NCBI GenBank assembly: GCA_040902885.1
Contig: JBBDWK010000073.1
Span: forward strand, 34,750 to 98,749
DNA length: 64,000 bases
Source of the DNA: JBBDWK01 sp040902885
GTDB taxonomy: Bacteria; Acidobacteriota; Terriglobia; Bryobacterales; Bryobacteraceae
Reading direction: 5' to 3'
The position numbers and the translations under genes were made by a program. The notes under the pieces were generated by a model. The model ran no database searches. It was given only the letters and a program-made list of their open reading frames with translations, and was not told the origin of the DNA. Of this stretch, positions 18,315 through 26,074 are shown in pieces. Positions within the stretch are counted from its first letter, which is position 1; each line of letters starts with the position of its first letter.

Positions 18315-19065
18315 GCTCTTGGCTTTTTCTCTGCGTCTCTGCGCCTCGGCGGTGATCTTAACTGCCCAGGACGCCCGCGAGATCATGGCCGAATCGCAGA
18401 AACGCTCCCAGGCCGAATCCCAGCAATACGAAGGCACGCTGCAAGTGATCGGCAATGGCCGGACCACGGAAAAGCGCTGGCGCTACGACCGCCTGGGCTC
18501 CGCCGGAAGCAGCAAAACCGTTCTCCGCTTCACCGCCCCGCCGGAAGTGAAAGGCGTCGCGCTCCTTGTGGTGAACCACCCCGACCGTGCTTCGGACCAA
18601 TGGATGTGGACGCCCGCCATCGGCCGCGAGCGGCGCATCGCCTTGCAGGACCGCTCCACGCGCTTCTTTGGCACCGACTTCAGTTTCGAAGACCTGGAAG
18701 AGCGCGACGTCGATCAGTACGAGTTCCGCTTGCTGGGCGAGGAGGCGATCGAAGGCGCGGCCTGCTGGCGCATCGAAAGCAGGCCCCGCGGGAGCAAGAC
18801 CTCGCAGTACACCTCCGCCCGCGTCTGGATCCGCAAGGACAACTACGTGCCGGTGCAGTATGAGAACTTCGTGAAGGACCGGCTCGTCCGCCGCCTGGTG
18901 CAGCGCGACATTGGGCGGGTGCAGGGCATCTGGACGCCGCGCCATCTCGAAATGCACGACCTTCGGCGCAACAGCCGCACCATTCTGAAGTTCGAAGAGC
19001 TGCGGTACAACGTCCCGATGAAAGACCACGACTTCACCATACAGGCGCTGCGGCGGGAGCAGTGA
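18307..19065 (+). CDS. Outer membrane lipoprotein-sorting (LolA-like) periplasmic protein
   Basis: 252-residue secreted protein with a signal peptide of about 20 residues. The body is a LolA-like half-barrel, with segments such as VLRFTAPPEVKGVALL, QWMWTPAIGRERRI and FEDLEERDVDQYEF typical of the family annotated as outer-membrane lipoprotein-sorting protein. Members carry a hydrophobic ligand across the periplasm; the ligand here is unknown. The gene overlaps the permease by 8 bp and the barrel gene by 4 bp, placing carrier, pump and outer-membrane component in one operon. Confidence 0.85.
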   Translation: MNKLLAFSLRLCASAVILTAQDAREIMAESQKRSQAESQQYEGTLQVIGNGRTTEKRWRYDRLGSAGSSKTVLRFTAPPEVKGVALLVVNHPDRASDQWMWTPAIGRERRIALQDRSTRFFGTDFSFEDLEERDVDQYEFRLLGEEAIEGAACWRIESRPRGSKTSQYTSARVWIRKDNYVPVQYENFVKDRLVRRLVQRDIGRVQGIWTPRHLEMHDLRRNSRTILKFEELRYNVPMKDHDFTIQALRREQ

Positions 19066-20249
19066 TCCGCTGCCTGCTGCTTCTGCTTCCTGTTGTCTGT
19101 CTCGCGCAGGACTTCACGCATCGCGGCTTTCTCGAAACCGGTTCCTGGTTCTATCCGCAAACCGCTCGCGGCGATAGCGGCCGTGCCATCGGCGAGTCAC
19201 TGCTGCGCTATGAGGCTTTTTACAAGGCCGCGCCCTCGCTGCGCTTCTCCGCGGGCTTCGACGCGCGCACGGATACGCACCGCCAGGTGGAGCGCGATGT
19301 CGGTTTCTCCTTCCTCGACCGCAATCGCCGGCGTCCCGCATTCGCCGTGCGCCGCGCCAGCGCGAGCTACCATACCGGCCCGCTCTCCATTGAGATCGGC
19401 AAGCAGTTCATCCGCTGGGGCAAGACCGACATCCTGAACCCCACCGATCGCTTCGCCCCGCGCGACTTCCTCAATGTGGTGGATAACGACTTCCTCGCCG
19501 TCACCGCGGCGCGTCTCACATACGGGAGCCAGTCCGGCACGCTCGATCTGGTCTGGGCGCCGCTTTTCACGCCCAGCCGCACGCCCCTGCTGAATCAGCG
19601 CTGGGTCGTCCTGCCGCCGGATGTCCGCATTCAAGAGCTCGATCCCCGCCTGCCCGGCGGCCCGCAGTTCGGAGCGCGCTGGAGCCACATTGGCCGCATC
19701 GAATACTCGCTCTCGTTTTATGAAGGTTTCAATCACCTGCCCCTGATCGACGCGCGCGCGTTTGAGGTCCAGCGCTTCCATCCTCAAATGCGCATGTACG
19801 GAGCTGACGCGGCCGTGCCGCTTCCCCAATTCACGCTCAAGGGGGAAGCGGCATACTTTACATCCTCGACCCGGCAGGCCGACCACTATCTCTTATATGT
19901 CGTCCAGCTCGAGCGTCAGGTTGGCGAGTGGTTTTTCGTGGGCGGTTATGCGGGAGAGAAAGTAACTGCCCGCCGCTCCCAGCTCGACTTCGCCCCCGAC
20001 CGCGGCCTCACCCGCGCCTTTCTCGGCCGCGCGGCCTACACCATCGACTCCAGCCGGAGCGTGGCCTTCGATGCCGCCGTGCGCCAGAACGGCCACGGCG
20101 TCTGGACGGGCTTCGAATACTCGCAGGCTTTCGGGTCGCACTGGCGCGCCACGCTCGGCTTCACCCTCATCCGCGGCCGCCGCGACGACTTTCTGGGTCA
20201 GTTCCGCCGTAACTCGCATGCCAGCTTCGCGCTGCGCTACAGCTTTTGA
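19062..20249 (+). CDS. Outer-membrane beta-barrel protein of the ABC/LolA-like operon
   Basis: 395-residue secreted protein with a short signal peptide (LLLLLPVVCLAQ). It has many amphipathic strands with Arg/Tyr/Phe alternation and a C-terminal aromatic signature (FALRYSF), so it is predicted to be an outer-membrane barrel. It begins with GTG at 19062, overlapping the LolA-like stop. I cannot assign a named family with certainty; DUF1302-like or alginate-export-type barrels are similar in pattern. It likely completes the export route made by the preceding three genes. Its last 74 bases are duplicated exactly at 22439-22512, the left member of the direct repeat described separately. Confidence 0.75.
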   Translation: MIRCLLLLLPVVCLAQDFTHRGFLETGSWFYPQTARGDSGRAIGESLLRYEAFYKAAPSLRFSAGFDARTDTHRQVERDVGFSFLDRNRRRPAFAVRRASASYHTGPLSIEIGKQFIRWGKTDILNPTDRFAPRDFLNVVDNDFLAVTAARLTYGSQSGTLDLVWAPLFTPSRTPLLNQRWVVLPPDVRIQELDPRLPGGPQFGARWSHIGRIEYSLSFYEGFNHLPLIDARAFEVQRFHPQMRMYGADAAVPLPQFTLKGEAAYFTSSTRQADHYLLYVVQLERQVGEWFFVGGYAGEKVTARRSQLDFAPDRGLTRAFLGRAAYTIDSSRSVAFDAAVRQNGHGVWTGFEYSQAFGSHWRATLGFTLIRGRRDDFLGQFRRNSHASFALRYSF

Positions 20250-20251
20250 AA
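20176..20251. repeat. 76-bp direct repeat, left copy (3' end of barrel gene)
   Basis: Identical over 76 bp to 22439-22514 with an offset of 2263 bp; the match stops abruptly at both ends. This copy encodes the last strand and the stop codon of the outer-membrane barrel. It marks the left junction of an inserted or duplicated segment. Confidence 0.95.
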
Positions 20252-20443
20252 GTTAGCACGCGACTCGCCGCGCGCGGGGCCAGGGTCATCGACATCTCAG
20301 GCGAGCGTGGGCGTTCCATCTGGGTAAAGCAGAAGCACATCGTGATCGAGTGCCGTTTCGGCTCAACTCCCCAGATCGGGATTTCCGAGGCGCTTAGCTG
20401 GTGGGAAGGGGACTTCGCAACAGGTATCCGGAATGACCGCTAA
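20246..20443 (+). CDS. Possible small protein or gene fragment just inside the repeat-bracketed segment
   Basis: 65-codon open frame opening with TTG inside the left repeat and closing at 20443. The product has ordinary composition (segments such as ARVIDISGERGRSIWV and ISEALSWWEGDFATG) and might be the tail of a lost gene. There is no convincing ribosome-binding site and I recognise no family. It is convergent with the nucleotidyltransferase gene. Confidence 0.25.
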   Translation: MKVSTRLAARGARVIDISGERGRSIWVKQKHIVIECRFGSTPQIGISEALSWWEGDFATGIRNDR

Positions 20444-20515
20444 CTTCCGATTCGAGCGTTTACAAGTTAAATGTTCATAGACCGTGAATCGAAGCTCGAA
20501 GGAGGAAGTAGGTAC

Positions 20516-21541
20516 CTACACGACCAGGAGTCGATGGAATCGATTCCCGTTACCAATGCTGGACAACACTTCGCATACGACATCGCCGAATTTATAGGCA
20601 TCGGTTATATAGGACTGGCTCTTTTCCCTATCCATAAATGTGTGGACGAGTACCTCTTCTTCGGCGTTCGTTATCTGCAAAAAGCGCTCGTATTGCTCCA
20701 GAAGCCTGCTTAGCGGGTTATGCGCGTGAGCCAGATCCGGCTGGTTAAGAAGGCACTCCAGCCTTTCAGTGGGCGTCAGTTCGATCATTGCTATGGCATC
20801 CGTTCGGCTGACCGTCTGCTGGCGGACATAAAGAGCGAGGAGATAAAGGAGAGCCGAGTAGCACGTCAGGAGTCGGCTGTGCTTCAGCTTATAGTTCTTA
20901 AGCTTGCCTTTGGCCTTCTCCTCGTCGGGCATTCTTTCCGTTCTCGCCTCGTAGTTGACACAAAAGGTCCTCCACAGGCGAAGGATATCGTTTGCGAGGA
21001 ACGCCGGCATGAAGTCCGTTTTGTGATCCGCGTCATCTCTCCAGTACGCTGCGACGACTTCTTCTATCACCTCCTTGTACACGGCCGATCCTAGCAGAGG
21101 GCGACTCTCGAGAAGAAGAAGGAGCCGCGCGGTGAAGGTGTTCGTAACGTCGTCCTCCGGTGTGCCGAGCGTTTTCGTGAACTCATGAACGGAGTAATGC
21201 GTGAGGTAACGGCCGTCACCAGAGAACTCCGGGATATTCAGTTTGCGAGTAACCTCGATGAGGTCTGCCTTGATACAAATTTCGTCAAGACGGTTGAGAA
21301 GGCTTCCTTGCTTACCGTCCGATCCCGGCTTCCCATCGCTCTTCCCCACAATGAAGAGATCCAAATCGCTGTGTTGGCTGGCCTCGCATCGTCCGAAGGA
21401 CCCGGTTGCATAGACGCACGCTTTCCATACGGCGAGAGCCTCAGCGGCCGTCAGACACTCCTGTAGTTTGGTGATTCGTGCGGTCGTTTGAGACCGGCGA
21501 TCAGCGAGTTCGCCCAAGAACGCCCTCCCACTCGAACACAT
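20516..21541 (-). CDS. Nucleotidyltransferase-domain protein
   Basis: About 341 residues. The N-terminal domain has the Pol beta-type motif GSFGRCEASQHSDLDLFIVG, in which the GS and the DxD of SDLDL are the nucleotide and metal ligands, followed by a long helical region without recognised domains. The frame is open upstream to 21763, but that part overlaps the exonuclease gene in another frame. Plausible starts are ATG 21541 or, with a strong GGGAGG six bases upstream, TTG 21517. The 3' end of the exonuclease overlaps, so the two are translationally coupled. The target could be RNA, a protein or a small molecule; GlnD/DUF294-like and toxin-type transferases share the motif. Confidence 0.75.
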   Translation of the reverse strand: MCSSGRAFLGELADRRSQTTARITKLQECLTAAEALAVWKACVYATGSFGRCEASQHSDLDLFIVGKSDGKPGSDGKQGSLLNRLDEICIKADLIEVTRKLNIPEFSGDGRYLTHYSVHEFTKTLGTPEDDVTNTFTARLLLLLESRPLLGSAVYKEVIEEVVAAYWRDDADHKTDFMPAFLANDILRLWRTFCVNYEARTERMPDEEKAKGKLKNYKLKHSRLLTCYSALLYLLALYVRQQTVSRTDAIAMIELTPTERLECLLNQPDLAHAHNPLSRLLEQYERFLQITNAEEEVLVHTFMDREKSQSYITDAYKFGDVVCEVLSSIGNGNRFHRLLVV

Positions 21542-22175
21542 TCGCGAATATCTCGGCCTGCGCAATCGCATCATCGATGGCGTGGTGCGTATGTGGGTGA
21601 CTGGAGCGCAGCGAAGGATCAATCCGCGAACGGCCGGCTTCCGAGATGGGGATGGCGGCTTTGACAGCAAGAGCAGTCTTGATATCGAAGCACCTGGAGT
21701 AGTCGAATGGCGACCCTTCAGCAGAGAACCGAATGAAGTACCAATACAGCCACGTCCAATCAAAGCTGAGCGGATAAGCGACCAATACCGGCTGGGCCGG
21801 GCCAGCGATGCGATTGACCCAACCGCACGCCTCGGTCATCGCCCTTTCTGGAGCCTCTCCTTCCAAAACCAGACGTCGTCGATCAAGGCCGTTGATGCGC
21901 ACGGCTTCCGGATCGAAGTTCTCGGAAATTGGCCTCAACTCCCGATAGAGTGTTTGGTCGTAACTCTTGGGTCGCTGGAAGTGGGTACCATCGAACGAAC
22001 CCGCATGTACAATGGCGAAGGAGAGGATGGAAAACGGTCCAGGGATTGGACCGTCCGTCTCAACGTCGGCAGAAAAATACGCATCCACGTTGCTTTTCAA
22101 ACGTTGGCTCTGATTCGTGATCTTCAAAGGGCTCCGGTCAAGCTTGTTGTGGAGCGTCGAATCCATGATCCTCAT
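21501..22175 (-). CDS. 3'-5' exonuclease, DEDDh family
   Basis: Up to 224 residues. All DEDDh signatures are present: FSADVETDG (ExoI D-x-E), DWTWLYWYF (ExoII Asp) and HAIDDAIAQAEIF (ExoIII His and Asp), as in RNase T or DnaQ epsilon. The domain begins immediately after a GTG at 22088 (VDAYFSADVETDG), so that GTG could be the real start and the ATG at 22175 an overextension; neither has a strong ribosome-binding site. The substrate may be RNA or DNA ends. Coupled to the downstream nucleotidyltransferase, it forms a two-gene cassette in a possible mobile segment. I know no named system with this exact pair. Confidence 0.8.
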   Translation of the reverse strand: MRIMDSTLHNKLDRSPLKITNQSQRLKSNVDAYFSADVETDGPIPGPFSILSFAIVHAGSFDGTHFQRPKSYDQTLYRELRPISENFDPEAVRINGLDRRRLVLEGEAPERAMTEACGWVNRIAGPAQPVLVAYPLSFDWTWLYWYFIRFSAEGSPFDYSRCFDIKTALAVKAAIPISEAGRSRIDPSLRSSHPHTHHAIDDAIAQAEIFANVFEWEGVLGRTR

Positions 22176-22438
22176 GGTACCAGCGTCTCGCCAGGAACGG
22201 CGCGTGAATCTTTCGGTGCGATTCGATTCGACGGTACAGCCCGGCCCGTCTGGTGCTCAGCACGCCAATAGCGCCTTCCATCAGGGTCTTCCAGGCATCC
22301 TGCTCGCGTCTACCCAGTCGGCTACATTTAGCATGGGCGCGGGGCACTTTCTATTGGGCGTTTGCGCGGGCAATCCGTGGCTGGAACCGCCTCAGATATC
22401 TCTCGCCCTTCTCAGAACGGGATGCATCGTACCGCTGA

Positions 22439-22514
22439 GCCGCCGCGACGACTTTCTGGGTCAGTTCCGCCGTAACTCGCATGCCAGCTTCGCGCTGCGC
22501 TACAGCTTTTGAAA
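22439..22514. repeat. 76-bp direct repeat, right copy
   Basis: Exact duplicate of 20176-20251. Here it follows unrelated DNA, so the encoded last barrel strand has no intact gene before it. The stretch between the exonuclease start and this copy (22176-22438) and the DNA after it up to 22679 hold no gene I can support. Confidence 0.95.
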
Positions 22515-22679
22515 CCGAGCGATTTCAGAAACTCGCTCACGTATTCAAAAAAGCGTTTGTCGTTGTGTCGAATACCGGGTATCGCGCTCGACTATCCGAT
22601 AGAAACGGGCTCACGAAGGGTTCCAAGCCCTCCAAGCGCTGTTTACGCGAACCCAAGATCCATAGGAGACTGAATTCTC

Positions 22680-23144
22680 ATGATTGACACACCACAGATC
22701 ACGCAGAGCGCCACCCAGCTCACCGCCGTCATCCGCCTCACCATTCCGCGGGAGGAGATCCGGAATGTCATGGGTCCGGGCATCGGCGAGCTGATGGCCA
22801 CCGTCGCCGCCCAAGGCATTGCCCCCACCGGGCCAGTGTTCTCATACCACCTGAGGATGTCCCCGGACATCTTTGATTTCGAGATCGGCGTGCCCGTCAC
22901 GGAGCCCGTTTCCCCTGCGGGGCGCGTGAAACCGGGCCACCTGCCCGTCACGACGGTGGCGCGGACTGTTTACCATGGCGGTTACGAGGGCCTCGGCGCC
23001 GCTTGGGGGGAGTTTAATTCCTGGATCGCGGCAAACGGGTATACGCCGGGCCCGGACCTCTGGGAATGCTACGTCGCGGGCCCGGAGTCGAATCCCGACC
23101 CGGCCAACTGGCGTACGGAGCTTAACTGGCCACTGATCGGCTAA
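22680..23144 (+). CDS. GyrI-like / AraC effector-binding domain protein
   Basis: 154-residue single-domain protein resembling the effector-binding domain of BmrR, Rob and GyrI. It has opening strand TAVIRLTIPREEI, central FSYHLRMSPDIFDFEIGVPV, then VARTVYHGGYEGLGAAWGEF and the C-terminal WECYVAGPESNPDPANWRTEL. Stand-alone members bind small hydrophobic or cationic ligands, and some have hydrolase activity or interact with gyrase; the function here is unknown. The ATG has a GGAG 11 nt upstream, which is long. It stands alone in the accessory patch between the repeat and the methyltransferase. Confidence 0.82.
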   Translation: MIDTPQITQSATQLTAVIRLTIPREEIRNVMGPGIGELMATVAAQGIAPTGPVFSYHLRMSPDIFDFEIGVPVTEPVSPAGRVKPGHLPVTTVARTVYHGGYEGLGAAWGEFNSWIAANGYTPGPDLWECYVAGPESNPDPANWRTELNWPLIG

Positions 23145-23194
23145 AGCGTAATGAAGGAGTATAATGCTCCCGATCCAGGGGTGAGGGAGGTGGA

Positions 23195-23341
23195 TTCCGG
23201 ATGGAGTCCTACAACGCCATGAACCGCGTTCAATTCGGGGCGCCCAATACGGACCCGGTCAACACCGCATTCGGCACGGTTACGGCCGAAAAGGGACACG
23301 GCCAGCGGCACCTAACCTTCGGAGTCAAATTGCTGTTCTAG
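23195..23341 (+). pseudogene. Remnant of a TonB-dependent receptor C-terminus
   Basis: An open stretch of about 49 codons reads FRMESYNAMNRVQFGAP and ends in GVKLLF. This matches the final strands of Oar-type receptors; the intact receptor in this window has FRAEAFNAFNRVN at the same place and also ends in a C-terminal Phe. The similarity starts six bases before an ATG at 23201 and nothing upstream continues the barrel, so this is a deletion remnant and not a small gene. Confidence 0.7.
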
Positions 23342-23370
23342 TGCCATGACCGGAAGATCTTGTGCGCAAG

Positions 23371-23429
23371 ACCGCTCCCTTTGGTCACGGCTCAGCATGC
23401 CAAACCGAGCCGCGACCGCAGGGAGCGGT
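23371..23429. repeat. Dispersed hairpin repeat (REP-like), diverged copy
   Basis: Inverted repeat with 23-bp arms (23371-23393 and 23407-23429), matching at 20 of 23 positions around a 13-nt loop. The arms share ACCGCTCCC and CGGCTC blocks with the perfect hairpin at 59821-59873, so both belong to one family. It lies between the receptor remnant and the methyltransferase gene. Confidence 0.8.
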
Positions 23430-23490
23430 TGCCGATCGGAACCGAAATTCGCGGCCACGGGACTAGTATTACGGGTCTTATCAGGAGCAT

Positions 23491-24609
23491 ATGCCTGGCC
23501 CCGACATCTCTGAGCTGGTGAGTAAGGCGAAGGAATTCAAACTGAGACTGGACTCTCTCAAGGGGAGATTTAAGTCCGCCGAATTTGAGTGGTACCCGTA
23601 TAATTCTCTTAGTACATTCGACCACCTGGATCGCCTGCTGACCGGAAAAAACCGCCTGCTGCTGGACCTGATCGGCGATCGACCCCTTATTGACCTGGGC
23701 TGCGGAGACGGCGATATATCGTTCTTTCTGGAATCGCTGGGTTGCAAAGTACACGCGATAGATTATTCTCCACCTAACCATAACTCGATGCGGGGTGTCA
23801 GGACGCTCAGAGATGCGCTCCAGTCGAAGGTGGAGATTTATGACATGAATCTTGACGGCGTGTTCAGCCCGCCTTCCGCCAGCTACGGAGTCGCATTCCT
23901 TCTCGGAGCGCTATATCATCTGAGAAACCCCTTCCATGTTCTGGAGCTGCTATCCAGGCACGTGAAATACTGCGTGATGAGTACGCGAATTGCCGCAGTT
24001 CTTCCAGGATCGGCCGTATCTATTCGCCGCGAGCCGATAGCGTACCTGGTGGACGAGGACGAGCTCAACTCCGACAACAGCAATTATTGGATTTTTTCGG
24101 ATTCCGGTCTGCGCCGATTGTTGAAGCGGACGCATTGGGATATTTTGGATTATGTCACCGTGGGCGAAGCGGCGTGCTCGGATCCGATTCGTGCCGATCG
24201 GGACGAACGAGCGTTTTGTCTGGCCAGAAGCAATTTCGCGCTTGGAAACGTGGAATTGTTGTATGGATGGCACGAGGCCGAGGAAGAAGGCTGGCGCTGG
24301 ACCAGGGGACGTTTTGCGGTTCAAGCGCGACCGTCTCATGTGCCGGCGAGTCTACTGCGAATGAGACTCTTCATACCTCAGGCCGTTATGGAGCGGCTCG
24401 GTTCCGTGACGTTGTACGCGAGTATCGACGGTTGCGCCCTTGTTCCCGAGAAGTTTACTGATCCAGGTATATATACCTATCATCGACCGTTGGGGCACTC
24501 GGGTGAGGGCGCCCTCGAGGTCAGCTTTTGGCTCGACCGGATTTTGGAGCCAGGAGAGGGCGACGATCGCGAGCTTGGAATCATTGTTTCCTCTTTGACA
24601 GTTGAGTAG
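23491..24609 (+). CDS. Class I SAM-dependent methyltransferase
   Basis: 372 residues. The SAM-binding loop is LIDLGCGDGDISFFL at about residues 66-80, with the acidic end of strand 2 in VHAIDYSPPN. Post-motif VAFLLGALYHLRNPFHVLELL resembles tRNA wobble (CmoB/DUF1698-like) and small-molecule methyltransferases. The C-terminal 120 residues form a separate beta-rich domain of unknown type. A CAGGAG lies 3 nt before the ATG. It belongs to the accessory stretch with unusual base use and no partner gene suggests the substrate. It is convergent with the flavin oxidoreductase gene, 11 bp away. Confidence 0.8.
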   Translation: MPGPDISELVSKAKEFKLRLDSLKGRFKSAEFEWYPYNSLSTFDHLDRLLTGKNRLLLDLIGDRPLIDLGCGDGDISFFLESLGCKVHAIDYSPPNHNSMRGVRTLRDALQSKVEIYDMNLDGVFSPPSASYGVAFLLGALYHLRNPFHVLELLSRHVKYCVMSTRIAAVLPGSAVSIRREPIAYLVDEDELNSDNSNYWIFSDSGLRRLLKRTHWDILDYVTVGEAACSDPIRADRDERAFCLARSNFALGNVELLYGWHEAEEEGWRWTRGRFAVQARPSHVPASLLRMRLFIPQAVMERLGSVTLYASIDGCALVPEKFTDPGIYTYHRPLGHSGEGALEVSFWLDRILEPGEGDDRELGIIVSSLTVE

Positions 24610-24620
24610 CGATCGACCTT

Positions 24621-26024
24621 CTACGCGTGCCGCTCCTTCTCCTGCTCCCGGATATGCGCCTCCACCCACTCGCCGGCCGCGGCGTTGATTGCCTGAGCGT
24701 AAGTGGGGAAGGCGTAAATGGTCTCGGCCAGATCTTTCACTTGCGCCCGCACCTGCATGGCGGTCGCGATGGCGTGAATCATCTCGCCGGCGTGCGGCGC
24801 CACGATGTGCCCGCCTAGAATTTCTCCGCTGCGCGAATCCGCCACCAGCTTGACCATTCCCCGGTCCTCGGAATCCACCAGCGCCTTGCCCAAGGCGGCA
24901 ATCGGGTACAGCGCCGCCTTGGCGTGGTACCCTTCGTCCTCGGCTTTGCTTTCGGTCAGGCCAACCGACGCGATTTCCGGCTCCGTGAAGGTCACGCGCG
25001 GCACCACGCGGTAATCGGCCTTCTTCGGATGCTTGGAAAACATATTCGGCGGCACGAGCGATCCCTGGTAGCTCGCGAAGTGCGTGTACAGATACGGCCC
25101 GGCCGCGTCGCCCGCGGCGAAGATTCTGGGGTTGCTGGAAGCCAGGTATTCGTTGACGCGAATGCGGCCGTCTTCGGTCTCCACTCCCGCGGCTTCCAGG
25201 TTCAACCCGGAGACGTCCGCCTCCCTCCCCGTGGCGATCAGAATCTCCTCCGCGCTGAATTCGCGCAAAGCCTGTTCCACCGCGACGCGCACTCTCTTTT
25301 TGCGGCCGTCGCTTGCGAGGTTGAGCACGTGAGCCCGCGTAAGAACGGTCACGCCGTTCGACTCCAGGCTGCGGCGCACCAGAGCGGCCAGCTCCGGCTC
25401 CTCGCCGGGCAGGATCTCCCTTTGGGCTTCCAATAAGGCTACCGGAACGTCGAAGGTCGAGAACAGTTGCGCGAATTCGCAGCCCACCGGACCTGCCCCG
25501 ACGACGATCATGCTGGCGGGCAACTCGGAGAGGCCGATGGCGTCGCGGCTGGTGATGGGTTTCGCGGCGCCTATGCCGGCGATTCTGGGAAGCGCGGGCT
25601 GCGACCCCGTGGCGATCAGAACGCGTCCGGCTGTCAGCACCTGGCCGTCAACGCGCACATGCTCGCCATCCTCGAATGTGGCGGCGCCCCGGAAGAGATG
25701 TATGCCCATCTCGCGGAAGCGCTCCTCCATTGTGGCGGCGCCGCTGCCGTGTACGATGCGGTCTTTGCGGTTGACGATCCCGTTCCAGTCGAAGCCCGCC
25801 CCGGAGAAGTGCAGGCCGAAGTCGGAAGCGCGCTTCAGCAGCGAGTAGACATGTGCGGATCGCAACAGAGCCTTGGTGGGTATGCACGCATAGTTGGGGC
25901 AGCTTCCGCCCAGACGGTCTTTTTCGATAATGGCGACGGAGTGTCCCCAGGACCGGGCTTTCTCGGCCGCGGCGCTGCCCGCCGCTCCCGTACCGATCAC
26001 CACCAGCTCAAACTCTCGATCCAT
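24621..26024 (-). CDS. Pyridine nucleotide-disulfide oxidoreductase (dihydrolipoamide dehydrogenase-like)
   Basis: 467-residue two-dinucleotide-fold flavoprotein. FAD motif VVIGTGAAGSAAAE is at the N-terminus, the redox disulfide at GGSCPNYACIPTKAL (about 40-54) and the NAD(P)-binding GAGPVGCEFAQ near 180. The C-terminal interface reads YAFPTYAQAINAAAGEW, whereas lipoamide dehydrogenases and mercuric reductase relatives usually have HPT..E here. The catalytic His-Glu pair is therefore missing (Phe and Gln), as in LpdA/Sth-like enzymes. Electron transfer to quinones or other acceptors is more likely than lipoamide chemistry (inference). Last gene of the minus-strand cluster starting at the phosphoribosyltransferase. 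Confidence 0.88.
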   Translation of the reverse strand: MDREFELVVIGTGAAGSAAAEKARSWGHSVAIIEKDRLGGSCPNYACIPTKALLRSAHVYSLLKRASDFGLHFSGAGFDWNGIVNRKDRIVHGSGAATMEERFREMGIHLFRGAATFEDGEHVRVDGQVLTAGRVLIATGSQPALPRIAGIGAAKPITSRDAIGLSELPASMIVVGAGPVGCEFAQLFSTFDVPVALLEAQREILPGEEPELAALVRRSLESNGVTVLTRAHVLNLASDGRKKRVRVAVEQALREFSAEEILIATGREADVSGLNLEAAGVETEDGRIRVNEYLASSNPRIFAAGDAAGPYLYTHFASYQGSLVPPNMFSKHPKKADYRVVPRVTFTEPEIASVGLTESKAEDEGYHAKAALYPIAALGKALVDSEDRGMVKLVADSRSGEILGGHIVAPHAGEMIHAIATAMQVRAQVKDLAETIYAFPTYAQAINAAAGEWVEAHIREQEKERHA

Positions 26025-26074
26025 GCCGCCTCCGCTTGGGGTAGCACGTCCAGGACCGAAGCGGCTGCAAGGGC

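Larger units (their letters stand above)
20252..22514. mobile_element. Candidate 2.26-kb inserted cassette flanked by 76-bp direct repeats
   Basis: The unit between the two repeats plus one repeat copy is 2263 bp. It holds a nucleotidyltransferase and a DEDDh exonuclease on the minus strand and is visibly less GC-rich than the flanking ABC operon. The left repeat completes the barrel gene, so the insertion left that gene intact, as integrative elements using a gene's 3' end as attachment site do. No integrase or transposase is present, so mobility is inference; segmental duplication is the alternative. Confidence 0.5.

Noticed and set aside
22351..22482. 43-codon minus-strand frame starting inside the right 76-bp repeat
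   Set aside because: Composition is plausible, but half of it is antisense to the duplicated barrel end and there is no ribosome-binding site or homology I recognise.
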